Source: a virus. Taken from it: a stretch of DNA of 64,000 bases. Below the pieces are notes generated by a model. It had not been told where the DNA came from. It worked only from the letters and a program-made list of their open reading frames with translations, and searched no databases. Every line of letters starts with the position of its first letter. The first letter of the stretch is position 1. The position numbers and the translations under genes were made by a program. Location of the stretch: positions 88,627 through 152,626 of IMG/VR virus record IMGVR_UViG_3300009553_000019; one strand, written 5' to 3'. Positions 56,738-64,000 of this stretch are shown piece after piece.

Positions 56738-58182
56738 GAAGTTGGAATTCACGTACTGTTCAGTTGAAAGAAGATCTGCCCTACAACCTGCTGACTGACA
56801 CTGATAGTTACAAGTTCAGCCACCCTGGTTTGTATCCCGACGGTACGACCAGTATGCAAAGTCATCTTATCGCACGTGGTGGTGAGTTTGATACCTGTAC
56901 ATTAGCAGGGCTTCAGTACATTCTTCATAAGTATCTAGCAAAGCCAATCACGCTAGATATGATTGAAGAGGCTGAAAGCTTTGCTGGAAAGCATGGTGAG
57001 CCTTTCAACAAGGAAGACTGGCTCTATGTTATGAAAAAGTATGGCTACCTTCCAGTCAGGATTCGCGCTATTCCTGAAGGGTTGGTAGTACCAGTAAAGT
57101 CAGTACTAGCTACGGTAGAGTCGATGGTTGAAGATGCTCGGTGTTTCTGGATCGTATCCTGGATCGAAGATATCCTCGAGCGCTTGTGGTACCCTAGCAC
57201 AATTGCAACTACCAGCAGGGAATCAAAGAAGATCATCAAAGAGTATCTCGATCTTTCTTCTGATGATCCAGAGGCTGAAATTGGGTTTAAGCTTCATGAC
57301 TTTGGTGCTAGGGGTGTTGCCACTCTAGAGCAGGCTAGAATCGGTGGAGCAGCGCATCTTTTTAGCTTCTTCGGTTCAGATACCGTAGAAGGTATTCGAC
57401 ATGCTAATCACTATTACGATTGTGAAATGGCAGGTTTTTCAATTCCTGCAACAGAACATTCTGTAATGGCTATGTGGGGTGCTAATCATGAGATTAGCTG
57501 TTGCGAGAATTTCATTCGTAAGATGTTGATTGAACGCCAGGTTCCAGCAGGATCTCCAAAGTTTGCAGCTTGCGTTAGCGATACTTATAACGTGTTTGAG
57601 ATGTTTAAAGCTTGGACTCATCCCTTCTTACTCGATCTGATCAAACAATCAGGTGGGACTCTAGTTGCTAGACCAGATTCAGGTAACCCGCTAACGGTTC
57701 TTCCAACTTTGTTTGAGATTCTTCAATCAAGGCTGCCAATTACTATCAATAGTAAGGGTTATAAGCTGTTGCCATCTTACTTCAGGATGATTCAGGGTGA
57801 TGGCATTGATATGCAATCAACCAGAGCTATTTGTAAAACTCTGACTGACCTGAAGTGGTCGATCTCAAATATTGCCTTTGGTTCGGGTGGGGGTTTGCTT
57901 CAAAAGGTAAACCGAGATACTCAGATGATCGCTTTTAAGAACAACCATGCTATCATTAATGGCAAATCAGTTGCTGTTAGAAAGAATCCTATCACAGACA
58001 GTGGTAAGGCTAGCTTGGGCGGTCGTTTAGATCTAGCGCTGATTGATGGCGTTTACAAAAATGTTGTGCTAGATCTTGGTGTTGATAAACATCCCCAATC
58101 GGTTATGAATACTGTCTTTGAGATGGGTGATGTTATGTACCACACTACTATGGACGCTTGTCGGCAGAGGATGGCGCTGTAA
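56734..58182 (+). CDS. nampt: Nicotinamide phosphoribosyltransferase (NAMPT)
   Basis: 482 residues, the usual length of NAMPT. Makes NMN from nicotinamide and PRPP. LTDTDSYKFSHPG starts the protein; KLHDFGARGVATLEQA, the ATEHSVM segment with the ATP-hydrolysis-linked His near residue 241, ARPDSGNP near 312, and GDGID and GSGGGLLQKVNRDTQ for phosphoribosyl binding all follow in order. It should recycle nicotinamide released when NAD+-cleaving defences act. TAATG overlap downstream keeps it in one operon with the NMN adenylyltransferase fusion. Confidence 0.95.
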   Translation: MRSWNSRTVQLKEDLPYNLLTDTDSYKFSHPGLYPDGTTSMQSHLIARGGEFDTCTLAGLQYILHKYLAKPITLDMIEEAESFAGKHGEPFNKEDWLYVMKKYGYLPVRIRAIPEGLVVPVKSVLATVESMVEDARCFWIVSWIEDILERLWYPSTIATTSRESKKIIKEYLDLSSDDPEAEIGFKLHDFGARGVATLEQARIGGAAHLFSFFGSDTVEGIRHANHYYDCEMAGFSIPATEHSVMAMWGANHEISCCENFIRKMLIERQVPAGSPKFAACVSDTYNVFEMFKAWTHPFLLDLIKQSGGTLVARPDSGNPLTVLPTLFEILQSRLPITINSKGYKLLPSYFRMIQGDGIDMQSTRAICKTLTDLKWSISNIAFGSGGGLLQKVNRDTQMIAFKNNHAIINGKSVAVRKNPITDSGKASLGGRLDLALIDGVYKNVVLDLGVDKHPQSVMNTVFEMGDVMYHTTMDACRQRMAL

Positions 58183-58307
58183 TGAAAATTCCAAAAGAGG
58201 TTACTGCCAGATTTGTAAACGAAGATACTCGATTTGTTATCAGTGGTATTAAATGCTCTACTGATGATGGTTTAGCAGATTTCACTATTAAGATTGAGCG
58301 AGAATGA
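58182..58307 (+). CDS. Small hypothetical protein between NAMPT and NMNAT genes
   Basis: 41 residues, TAATG overlap: MKIPKEVTARFVNEDTRFVI, then SGIKCSTDDGLADFTIKIE. Beta-type. No family recognised. Overlaps the next gene (ATGATG). Confidence 0.45.
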   Translation: MKIPKEVTARFVNEDTRFVISGIKCSTDDGLADFTIKIERE

Positions 58308-59458
58308 TGGACTGGGGAGTTAAGAGTTCGATTAAAAGGCTGTTGGTTGATCAGCCCAAGGCCAAACTATACCTAGCCTTAGCAGGGTCGGGGATAGGAA
58401 CACTATTGAAGATACAGGAAATTCCCGGAGTATCTCAAGTTCTTCATGGTGCTAGGTTGATTTATGGCAAAGAGGATATGACAAACTTCTTGGGTTTTGA
58501 AGTAACTCAAGCAGTGTCAGAAAATACCTCAATCTACCTAGCGATGGAAGCATATACACAAGCGGCCGTCAATCACTCCACTATGCCAATAGGTATTGGT
58601 TTGACAACTGCTATTGCTAGTAATCGAGAGCATAAGGGTAAGCTAAGAGGTCATGCTACCATTATCTCTGACAAGCTAATGTGTACATGCGAATTTACCC
58701 TCCAACCAGGTGTTGGAGAGAATGCCCGAAGGCAGCACAACGATACCATAGATCTCGTTCTTGAAGGTCTGCTTCAGTCTACGGTGTCTAAAGAAACCAC
58801 CTCTTATCCTGTAGTCACTAATTGCTCTGAAAAAGCCTTGAGGCTGTTTTTAGAGATGGGCTATTTTGGTTCAAATGGGTTTAGGGGTAATTCAGAGCGG
58901 AATGGACCACCTGATGCAGTTATCTTTCCAGGTTCGTTCAACCCGGTTCACGACACCCATTTGCAGATGGCTAAATCGGTGTCTGAAGAGTTGCGAAAAC
59001 CTGTAGTACTCTTGGTTAGCACTGACCCACCACACAAATCACAGCAACCAGTAACAAACTTTCTTCGAATTGTCAACACCGTCCGTAAGTGGAACTCTTC
59101 GTATATTGGTCCAGCTGGACAGCTTCATGTTAAATTTCATACAGGTCTGCCTTTGTTTGTTGACAAAGCTAGGTTTTTTTCAGATCAGCAATTTATTGTA
59201 GGTGCTGATACTCTTGACAGGTTGCTCGATTCAAAATGGGGTCTACCAACGTGGGAAGTAATTAACAGGCTGAAGAATTCTAGAACGCAGCTTATCGTGT
59301 TTGATCGTATTTTAGAAGATGATTCTGTTTTGATGCTTCGTGATGTTCTAGATCAGTATCGAATCTGGCCTTATGCGAAGAGTAATTTTAGACAGGTTCC
59401 ACATACTCCTTCAAAGATCAGTTCTTCTGGGTTGAGAGCTGAAATAGCCAAGCTATAA
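58304..59458 (+). CDS. CinA/PncC-like domain fused to NMN adenylyltransferase
   Basis: 384 residues. Residues about 17-185 match the CinA C-terminal (PncC, NMN deamidase) fold: LYLALAGSGIGTLLKIQEIP, SQVLHGARLIYGKEDM, IGIGLTTAIASNREHKGKLR. The PncC motif AES-x-T-GG reads AGS-x-I-GT here, so activity is doubtful. Residues about 205-384 are a nucleotidyltransferase with PGSFNPVHDTH (HxxH) and the C-terminal SKISSSGLRAEI, as in NMNAT/NadD, which joins NMN and ATP to give NAD+. It follows NAMPT in the operon, completing the nicotinamide-to-NAD+ route. Confidence 0.8.
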   Translation: MMDWGVKSSIKRLLVDQPKAKLYLALAGSGIGTLLKIQEIPGVSQVLHGARLIYGKEDMTNFLGFEVTQAVSENTSIYLAMEAYTQAAVNHSTMPIGIGLTTAIASNREHKGKLRGHATIISDKLMCTCEFTLQPGVGENARRQHNDTIDLVLEGLLQSTVSKETTSYPVVTNCSEKALRLFLEMGYFGSNGFRGNSERNGPPDAVIFPGSFNPVHDTHLQMAKSVSEELRKPVVLLVSTDPPHKSQQPVTNFLRIVNTVRKWNSSYIGPAGQLHVKFHTGLPLFVDKARFFSDQQFIVGADTLDRLLDSKWGLPTWEVINRLKNSRTQLIVFDRILEDDSVLMLRDVLDQYRIWPYAKSNFRQVPHTPSKISSSGLRAEIAKL

Positions 59459-59481
59459 TGTATCAAGAACAATCTGAAACC

Positions 59482-59510
59482 TTACTAATGACAGGTTTAA
59501 CAACTGGTTA
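59482..59510 (+). terminator. Boundary hairpin after NMNAT gene
   Basis: TTACTAATGACAGGTTT (59482-59498) is the exact reverse complement of 38267-38283. Here CAG-G-TT pairs with AACTG around TAAC with a bulged G. Followed 30 bases later by a leaderless-type promoter, so it marks a unit boundary. Confidence 0.45.
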
Positions 59511-59536
59511 TTAGTCAATTTGTTGAAGATTAGTAC

Positions 59537-59571
59537 TTGATTTAGGTTCTAATCATTATTATGATGTTTGT
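59537..59571 (+). promoter_or_regulatory. Leaderless-type promoter, copy 6
   Basis: TTGATT at 59537-59542, 17-base spacer, TATGAT at 59560-59565, GTTTGT, ATG at 59572. Confidence 0.7.
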
Positions 59572-59751
59572 ATGGACGAAGAACAAGTAAAGCGGTTGAC
59601 AGAGATACGAGATTCTGCGATGAGGAGTTGGATCAACCTAAGGTTTGATCGTGGTTCTGATTATGAAAAAGCTGTAGCTTATGCAAAAATCGAAATGATC
59701 GAAAACATTGCACACATTTTTGGTGTTGAGCTAAAACCCTACTCTCCTTGA
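59572..59751 (+). CDS. Small hypothetical protein behind leaderless-type promoter
   Basis: 59 residues: MDEEQVKRLTEIRDSAMRS, then FDRGSDYEKAVAYAKIEMIE. All-helical. No Shine-Dalgarno. It precedes the Nudix gene by nine bases. No family recognised. Confidence 0.5.
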   Translation: MDEEQVKRLTEIRDSAMRSWINLRFDRGSDYEKAVAYAKIEMIENIAHIFGVELKPYSP

Positions 59752-59760
59752 AGGTTCTTT

Positions 59761-60243
59761 ATGTCACATACCTACGAATATCCTAGACCTGCTTTAACTG
59801 TCGATGCCATAGTTGTACACCAAAAACAATCTGGTGGTTACAAGATTTTGTTGATCGAACGTCTGCATGACCCATTTAAGGGATGCAAAGCGTTGCCTGG
59901 CGGGTTTGTCAACAGCGGTGAATCGACTGAGGAAGCAGTATGTCGAGAGCTTCGAGAAGAAACCACGCTAGACTTTAAGCTAGAGCAGTTCAAAGAAGTT
60001 GGCGTGTTTAGTAAACCAGGTCGAGATCCAAGAGGGTGGGTTGTTAGTGTAGCTTATCTAGCTGAAGTCGAAGAAGAATTTGCAGTAGAGGGATGCGACG
60101 ATGCTGCTTCTGCTAAGTGGTATGAACTGCCCCGCTGTTCTTTTTCATTGGATCAATTAGCTTATGATCTTCTGGAAATGAACCTAGCTTTCGATCACCG
60201 GATGATTATTCTCAAAGCGTTTGAGGTGATGCTTCGTGGATGA
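59761..60243 (+). CDS. Nudix hydrolase (ADP-ribose pyrophosphatase-like)
   Basis: 160 residues. The Nudix box spans about residues 47-69: GGFVNSGESTEEAVCRELRE then ETT; the usual Gly before the last hydrophobic residue is Thr. YPRPALTVDAIVVHQ, PFKGCKALPGGF and GRDPRGWVVSVAYLAEV match the ADP-ribose/NrtR-type subfamily. ADP-ribose hydrolysis fits an NAD+-related role next to NAMPT and NMNAT, and could also destroy ADP-ribose-type signals. Substrate inferred. Confidence 0.85.
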   Translation: MSHTYEYPRPALTVDAIVVHQKQSGGYKILLIERLHDPFKGCKALPGGFVNSGESTEEAVCRELREETTLDFKLEQFKEVGVFSKPGRDPRGWVVSVAYLAEVEEEFAVEGCDDAASAKWYELPRCSFSLDQLAYDLLEMNLAFDHRMIILKAFEVMLRG

Positions 60244-60895
60244 TTGGTTGAAAGATTTTGAGGAGATGTTTCCTGAGCACTATAACTTGTCAAAAAAGAA
60301 CAAGTCTAGGTCTAAGAAAGTAGCTTATTTCCAACAAATATCGACTTCAGAAGACGATCCACTAAGAGTTGACTGGATCGATGAGGCTACGATTGATTAC
60401 GTTGGTGGGTTGGGGATTACCATCCTACCGGGTCGGAAAGACAGCGGGATGGGACTGTTTAGGTATAAGAGGGATCTGATCCAAGACATTCGTCAGCTGA
60501 AGCAAGACGGAGTCAATACTCTCGTAAGCCTTGTTGAGGGTGAAGAAATAAAATGGGCAGTGAAGACTAGAGCTGTCGAATTCTTTAACCAAATCAGAAA
60601 AGTAGGGATTAATCCGGTTTGGTACCCAATCATTGACATGCATGCTCCTCACCCGAAGAATATTCGACCTGTTATCCAGCAATTGGTACAACAGATTCGT
60701 AGTGGGAAGAAGGTCGTAGTTCATTGCAGAGGAGGGTTAGGTCGAGCTGGAACTGTTGTTGGAGCAATATTGATAGAGATGGGCTACGATCCAGATTTTT
60801 CTGTTGATGCTGTTAGAGGTGCTAGGCCTGGTGCTATTCAAACTCAAAGTCAAGAAAAGTTTCTTGACAAATACTGGGACCTCTGCTGCAAGTAA
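60236..60895 (+). CDS. Dual-specificity-type protein phosphatase
   Basis: 219 residues from GTG 60236. The Cys-based phosphatase loop HCRGGLGRAG (C-x5-R) lies at Cys164-Arg170, with VVVHC strand before and helix after, as in dual-specificity and tyrosine phosphatases; Asp in PIIDMHAP is the likely general acid. The first 60 residues are charged and unassigned. Targets could be host or phage phosphoproteins or a phosphorylated nucleotide. Overlaps the Nudix gene by eight bases. Confidence 0.85.
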   Translation: MDDWLKDFEEMFPEHYNLSKKNKSRSKKVAYFQQISTSEDDPLRVDWIDEATIDYVGGLGITILPGRKDSGMGLFRYKRDLIQDIRQLKQDGVNTLVSLVEGEEIKWAVKTRAVEFFNQIRKVGINPVWYPIIDMHAPHPKNIRPVIQQLVQQIRSGKKVVVHCRGGLGRAGTVVGAILIEMGYDPDFSVDAVRGARPGAIQTQSQEKFLDKYWDLCCK

Positions 60896-60898
60896 GCT

Positions 60899-60920
60899 GT
60901 TAGAATCGTCGTAATCTAAC
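60899..60920 (+). repeat. Short inverted repeat before terminase gene
   Basis: GTTAGA and TCTAAC flank ten bases just after the phosphatase gene. Six pairs only; possibly a weak terminator or operator. Confidence 0.3.
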
Positions 60921-60925
60921 TTATC

Positions 60926-60955
60926 ATTTGAGTCAAGGGAAATCTTGACTCAAAT
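60926..60955 (+). promoter_or_regulatory. Perfect hairpin covering the terminase start and ribosome site
   Basis: ATTTGAGTCAAG and its exact reverse complement (12 pairs) flank GGAAAT. The AAGGGA ribosome site spans stem and loop and the TTG start (60945-60947) is inside the 3' arm. In mRNA this would hide the start codon unless melted. Confidence 0.65.
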
Positions 60956-63074
60956 TGACGAAATCTTTGCAAAGCTTCAGAAGTCAATTGAAGGTATTGC
61001 TAGTCAAGGTTATGTTAGTGACGAATACCTAAGCGAAGGCATAGATCTTCGACAACGTGCTCCAAATGCTATTCAGTGGGTTTCAAGACCAGAGTTCTTG
61101 AATGTCCCTAGCATTTTCAAGCATGTTCGTCAATACCAGATAATCAGAGACTACTTCCAGCTGCGATGCCCGTGTTGTAATTACGGTAAATCGGACTGCT
61201 GGGGTAAAACAGAAGAAGAGCTCAAAGCCGAAATATTGCTTGAGTGGAACAACGCAGCTGGACAGGAGATTTGTCCAAGCTGTGGTATGTCACGTACCGA
61301 ACTCTTTGCAGAAGATGCTATTGTAGAGTTCGATACTCTGATTGGTGTAGCAGGAATGCGTTCTGGTAAGTCAGTCATGGCTGGACTTATTGGAACCTTC
61401 ATGCGTCATGTGCTCATTACAATGGGCATTCAAAAACGAGGTCGACTGCACAACCTGTTGGAATTACTTCCAACGCAGAATCTGGAAATGGCTTTCGTTG
61501 CTACGACAGCAACACAAGCCATGCAGACGATTTGGGTTAATTTTTACGAGCAATGCAAGGGGTCTCCTTGGCTGAAGGCATATGTTAAGTGGGTGAAGCA
61601 AAAGGAGGCTAAGCAGGTTTGTCCCGAAGGAATGAGGCCTTGGGAGTATAAAGAGCTTGAAGACCAGATAGAAGATGGTTATTTGATGCTCAACTGCGTC
61701 AGTCTTAACAGCAACTCAGCTGGTATGGCTGGTCGTACGAGAGTTGCTTTCTTCATCGACGAGTTATCAAGATTTGGTCTTGGTGATAGTAAGATGGGAG
61801 CAGATGAGGTCTGGGCAGTGTTTGAGCACAGTCTCAAGACTGTCAAAGGTGCTCGTAAGAGGCTTGATATCAAAGAACCTTGGTTGGGTAGTGCTATCGC
61901 AATTAGCTCTCCAATGAGTATTAGCGATAAGACTATGATCCTCTATAAGCAGTCTGAAAGAATGAAAGGGATGATGGGTTTCAAATACTCAACATGGACT
62001 TTCAATCCGACTCTAACTAGAGAAGACTTTGATGTTGAGTATGATAGAGACCCTCTACTAGCAGAACGGGATTTCGGCGCTAATCCACCAAATGCTACAA
62101 ACCCACTAATTCTAGATCCAGTAAGGTTTTGGAGCTCAGTTGATAAGACTGCAGTGCCTACAGCTAAGTTTAGGACTTCTTACCCTGTCGATAAGTCCGG
62201 TAGGGAGTATGTTGGTGTTGAGCTAGATGAGGCTACTTTTGATCGTGGCAGACCTCTGTACATATTTGGAGATGCTGGCAGTACTTTCGACCAATTTGCT
62301 TTGGTGGCTTGCTCATGTATGTGGATGCCTGCCTTCTCTGAGACTACTTATGAGCTGAGAAAACGTTCTCAAGAAGCAAGGCACTTAGGTGGAACACATC
62401 CTGAAGGAAATGAGCATTTAGCAGGTGGGACATACATCAAACCTTTTGATGCTAATCAAGAAGGGGAGATGACTTTGGTAACAATTCATGAATGGTCAAT
62501 GAGAATTGTTCCTGAAATGAATAGACCTGTTTGGTTTGAATCTGTACTCGATATCTTGCGGAAGCTAAGTAAATATCGAGTCATTGCCCAGGTTGCATTC
62601 GATCGATGGAACAGTGAGTCTACTATTCAGACTCTTAGCAACATGGGCATTGCTACTCAGTTGATCAACCTACAGATGACTGATTATGTCAAGGCTGTTC
62701 AAGATGCTATGGTTGGCAGGTTGAAGTTACTACCACCTGCAGAAAAGGATCATCTAAGCATTGACGATATGGGAAGAATACAGCTTGGATCTGCTGTTCC
62801 TTCAATGACTGCTGAAGGTGTTACTTTGTATGAACTCTTGAAACTGGAGCGGGACAAAGACTTAAGAAAAGTTTTTAACCCACTGAAGGGTAAAGTTCGT
62901 GGACAGGACAGCGATGACTTAGCTGCTTGCTTAGTTGGAGCTCATCGTTTAATTCAAGAGAGTATTGGTAAGACTGTTCGAGGTTATAACGGAAAAGAGA
63001 TGGGCAAGGCCAAGGAAATTGGTGGAGCAGCTAATTTTGTTGGTAGGATAGCTAGATCTCGCTGGGGTAGTTAA
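60945..63074 (+). CDS. terL: Terminase large subunit
   Basis: 709 residues from TTG 60945 with AAGGGA ahead. ATPase-nuclease that packages DNA into the prohead. Walker [15 protein letters not shown] near 133-146, Walker B VAFFIDEL near 266, coupling segment AIAISSP; RNase H-like nuclease Asp residues in [10 protein letters not shown] near 440, AFDRWNS near 552 and DSDDLAACL near 655. An N-terminal insertion has a zinc set (LRCPCCNYG ... ICPSCGMS). Start is buried in a perfect hairpin. TAATG overlap with the collagen-like gene. Confidence 0.92.
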   Translation: MTQIDEIFAKLQKSIEGIASQGYVSDEYLSEGIDLRQRAPNAIQWVSRPEFLNVPSIFKHVRQYQIIRDYFQLRCPCCNYGKSDCWGKTEEELKAEILLEWNNAAGQEICPSCGMSRTELFAEDAIVEFDTLIGVAGMRSGKSVMAGLIGTFMRHVLITMGIQKRGRLHNLLELLPTQNLEMAFVATTATQAMQTIWVNFYEQCKGSPWLKAYVKWVKQKEAKQVCPEGMRPWEYKELEDQIEDGYLMLNCVSLNSNSAGMAGRTRVAFFIDELSRFGLGDSKMGADEVWAVFEHSLKTVKGARKRLDIKEPWLGSAIAISSPMSISDKTMILYKQSERMKGMMGFKYSTWTFNPTLTREDFDVEYDRDPLLAERDFGANPPNATNPLILDPVRFWSSVDKTAVPTAKFRTSYPVDKSGREYVGVELDEATFDRGRPLYIFGDAGSTFDQFALVACSCMWMPAFSETTYELRKRSQEARHLGGTHPEGNEHLAGGTYIKPFDANQEGEMTLVTIHEWSMRIVPEMNRPVWFESVLDILRKLSKYRVIAQVAFDRWNSESTIQTLSNMGIATQLINLQMTDYVKAVQDAMVGRLKLLPPAEKDHLSIDDMGRIQLGSAVPSMTAEGVTLYELLKLERDKDLRKVFNPLKGKVRGQDSDDLAACLVGAHRLIQESIGKTVRGYNGKEMGKAKEIGGAANFVGRIARSRWGS

Positions 63075-64000
63075 TGGCAACGGCAAGAATTGTACTAATA
63101 GGTCAACCTCTCAATCCATTGCCAGAACATGGTCCATGGTCGCATGGTGATTATCTTGTTGACCCTGATGGAAATATTTTAGGAATTGCGACTGCTACAG
63201 TAGGCCCACAGGGTGCTACTGGACCAAGAGGAGCTACTGGACTTCAAGGCCCACAGGGTGTAACGGGTGCTACTGGACCAACGGGTCCAGCTGGAGCAAC
63301 TGGAGCTCAGGGTATTCAAGGACCACCTGGAAATATTGGTAGCACAGGTATACAAGGTGTTACGGGAGCTGGTGTAACGGGTCCACAAGGCGTAACGGGA
63401 GCTACTGGCCCAACTGGAGCAGCTGGTGTTACAGGGGCAACTGGACCTGCTGGACAACCGGGGATTACAGGCGTACAAGGTCCCCAGGGAGCAACTGGAC
63501 TTCGAGGTGCTACAGGCGTTCAGGGTCCAATGGGAGTTGGAACTGGATCTACGGGACCTCAAGGAGCTACAGGTAGCCCAGGGGCGACTGGACCAGCTGG
63601 AGCAACAGGACCTCAAGGAGCTACGGGGGTTCAGGGCGTAACAGGAACTACGGGTCCTGCTGGAGTGACTGGTCCAACAGGGCCAAGAGGGTCTACGGGT
63701 GCTACTGGAACTCAAGGGGTTACAGGTGCTACTGGACCAACAGGACCTCAAGGCGCTACTGGTCAACAAGGACCAACAGGTCCAGCAGGTGCGACTGGTG
63801 TTCAGGGACCAACTGGACCAACAGGACCAGCAGGGCAAACTGGGGTTACTGGTCCTCAGGGTAATCCAGGTGTAACAGGATCTACAGGACCTCAAGGCAA
63901 TGCTGGTGTAACAGGGCCTACTGGACCAGCTGGGGTTCAGGGCGTAACAGGTCCCACAGGCCCAGCTGGGGTTCAGGGCGTAACAGGTCCCACAGGCCCA
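63074..64000 (+). CDS. Collagen-like (G-x-y repeat) tail or fibre protein, 3' end outside window
   Basis: 309 codons are visible. A short N-terminal domain ([31 protein letters not shown]) is followed by continuous Gly-x-y triplets ([13 protein letters not shown] and so on), which form collagen-type triple helices in phage fibres. Two breaks in the triplet register occur ([18 protein letters not shown]). Thr and Ala dominate the x and y positions. Likely a trimeric side or tail fibre; the receptor-binding end lies outside the window. Confidence 0.85.
   Translation, partial: MATARIVLIGQPLNPLPEHGPWSHGDYLVDPDGNILGIATATVGPQGATGPRGATGLQGPQGVTGATGPTGPAGATGAQGIQGPPGNIGSTGIQGVTGAGVTGPQGVTGATGPTGAAGVTGATGPAGQPGITGVQGPQGATGLRGATGVQGPMGVGTGSTGPQGATGSPGATGPAGATGPQGATGVQGVTGTTGPAGVTGPTGPRGSTGATGTQGVTGATGPTGPQGATGQQGPTGPAGATGVQGPTGPTGPAGQTGVTGPQGNPGVTGSTGPQGNAGVTGPTGPAGVQGVTGPTGPAGVQGVTGPTGP
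63929..64000 (+). repeat. Perfect 36-bp tandem duplication in collagen-like gene
   Basis: Two identical 36-base units (63929-63964, 63965-64000) encode twelve residues, four triplets, each. The array may continue past the window end. Such repeats change number by slippage or recombination, altering fibre length. Confidence 0.85.

Noticed and set aside
63179-63895. 238-codon open frame on the minus strand, very rich in Ser, Cys and Arg
   Set aside because: It is the antisense of the collagen-like repeats; its composition follows from G-x-y codons read backwards and it has no start context.
1-64000. CRISPR array
   Set aside because: No run of regularly spaced repeats with unique spacers was seen; the repeats found are pairs, promoter elements or in-frame coding repeats.
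1-64000. Integrase, transposase or insertion sequence
   Set aside because: No recombinase motif or insertion-sequence ends were found in any frame, so there is no evidence for a temperate lifestyle or transposons in this window.

Overview
The window is part of the genome of a large tailed bacteriophage (Caudoviricetes). A large terminase, a collagen-like tail or fibre protein, two cell-wall lysis enzymes, a family A DNA polymerase, a RecA-type recombinase, a gp46/gp47-type nuclease pair, phage-type nucleotide enzymes and more than a hundred tightly packed genes all point this way. Every supported gene is on the + strand, and many start inside the stop codon of the previous gene (ATGA, TGATG or TAATG overlaps). 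The window begins inside the polymerase gene and ends inside the collagen-like gene, and the major capsid, portal and tail-tube genes are not recognisable, so the genome is clearly longer than 64 kb. The standard bacterial code fits; TAA, TAG and TGA all act as stops. The host cannot be named from the sequence.

Region 1 (1-17350) is the replication, recombination and nucleotide module: DNA polymerase, a ribbon-helix-helix regulator, a HAD phosphatase, a clamp-loader ATPase, a probable ssDNA-binding protein, RecA, an Acb2/Tad1-like small protein, SbcD and SbcC homologues, a MazG-like pyrophosphohydrolase, dCTP deaminase, dNMP kinase, a RusA-like resolvase and a trigger-factor-like chaperone. 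Region 2 (17300-32300) holds regulators, then very large hydrophilic repeat-rich proteins (probably virion-associated), a pair of secreted or lipoprotein genes with different base use, a DUF192-domain protein and a FliA-like sigma factor. Region 3 (32300-40600) has small genes, ThyX, a second sigma factor and a von Willebrand A protein with an HTH.

Region 4 (40600-56740) is an accessory region of very small genes and long non-coding stretches. It contains an Arg-tRNA(UCU), a Fis-like regulator, a NusG paralogue, a signal-peptide transglycosylase and a GH25 lysozyme. Region 5 (56322-60895) is an NAD+ metabolism cluster: NAMPT, a CinA/PncC-like domain fused to an NMN adenylyltransferase, a Nudix hydrolase and a dual-specificity phosphatase. 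Region 6 (60896-64000) starts packaging and tail genes with the large terminase.

The most striking non-gene signal is an identical 20-base element in six copies (42327, 46174, 47398, 49405, 56302, 59552), each directly followed by an ATG. With TTGAnn 16-17 bases upstream of TATGAT it reads as a sigma-70-type promoter whose predicted start is the A of the ATG, so it should make leaderless mRNAs. The most notable system-level inference is defence evasion: an NAD+ rebuilding route (NAMPT plus NMNAT) together with a small protein resembling the Acb2/Tad1 nucleotide sponges. Also unusual are a phage trigger-factor homologue, a NusG homologue in a genome that carries terminator-like hairpins inside coding regions, and a DNA polymerase insertion with a cysteine pattern like that of 4Fe-4S proteins.
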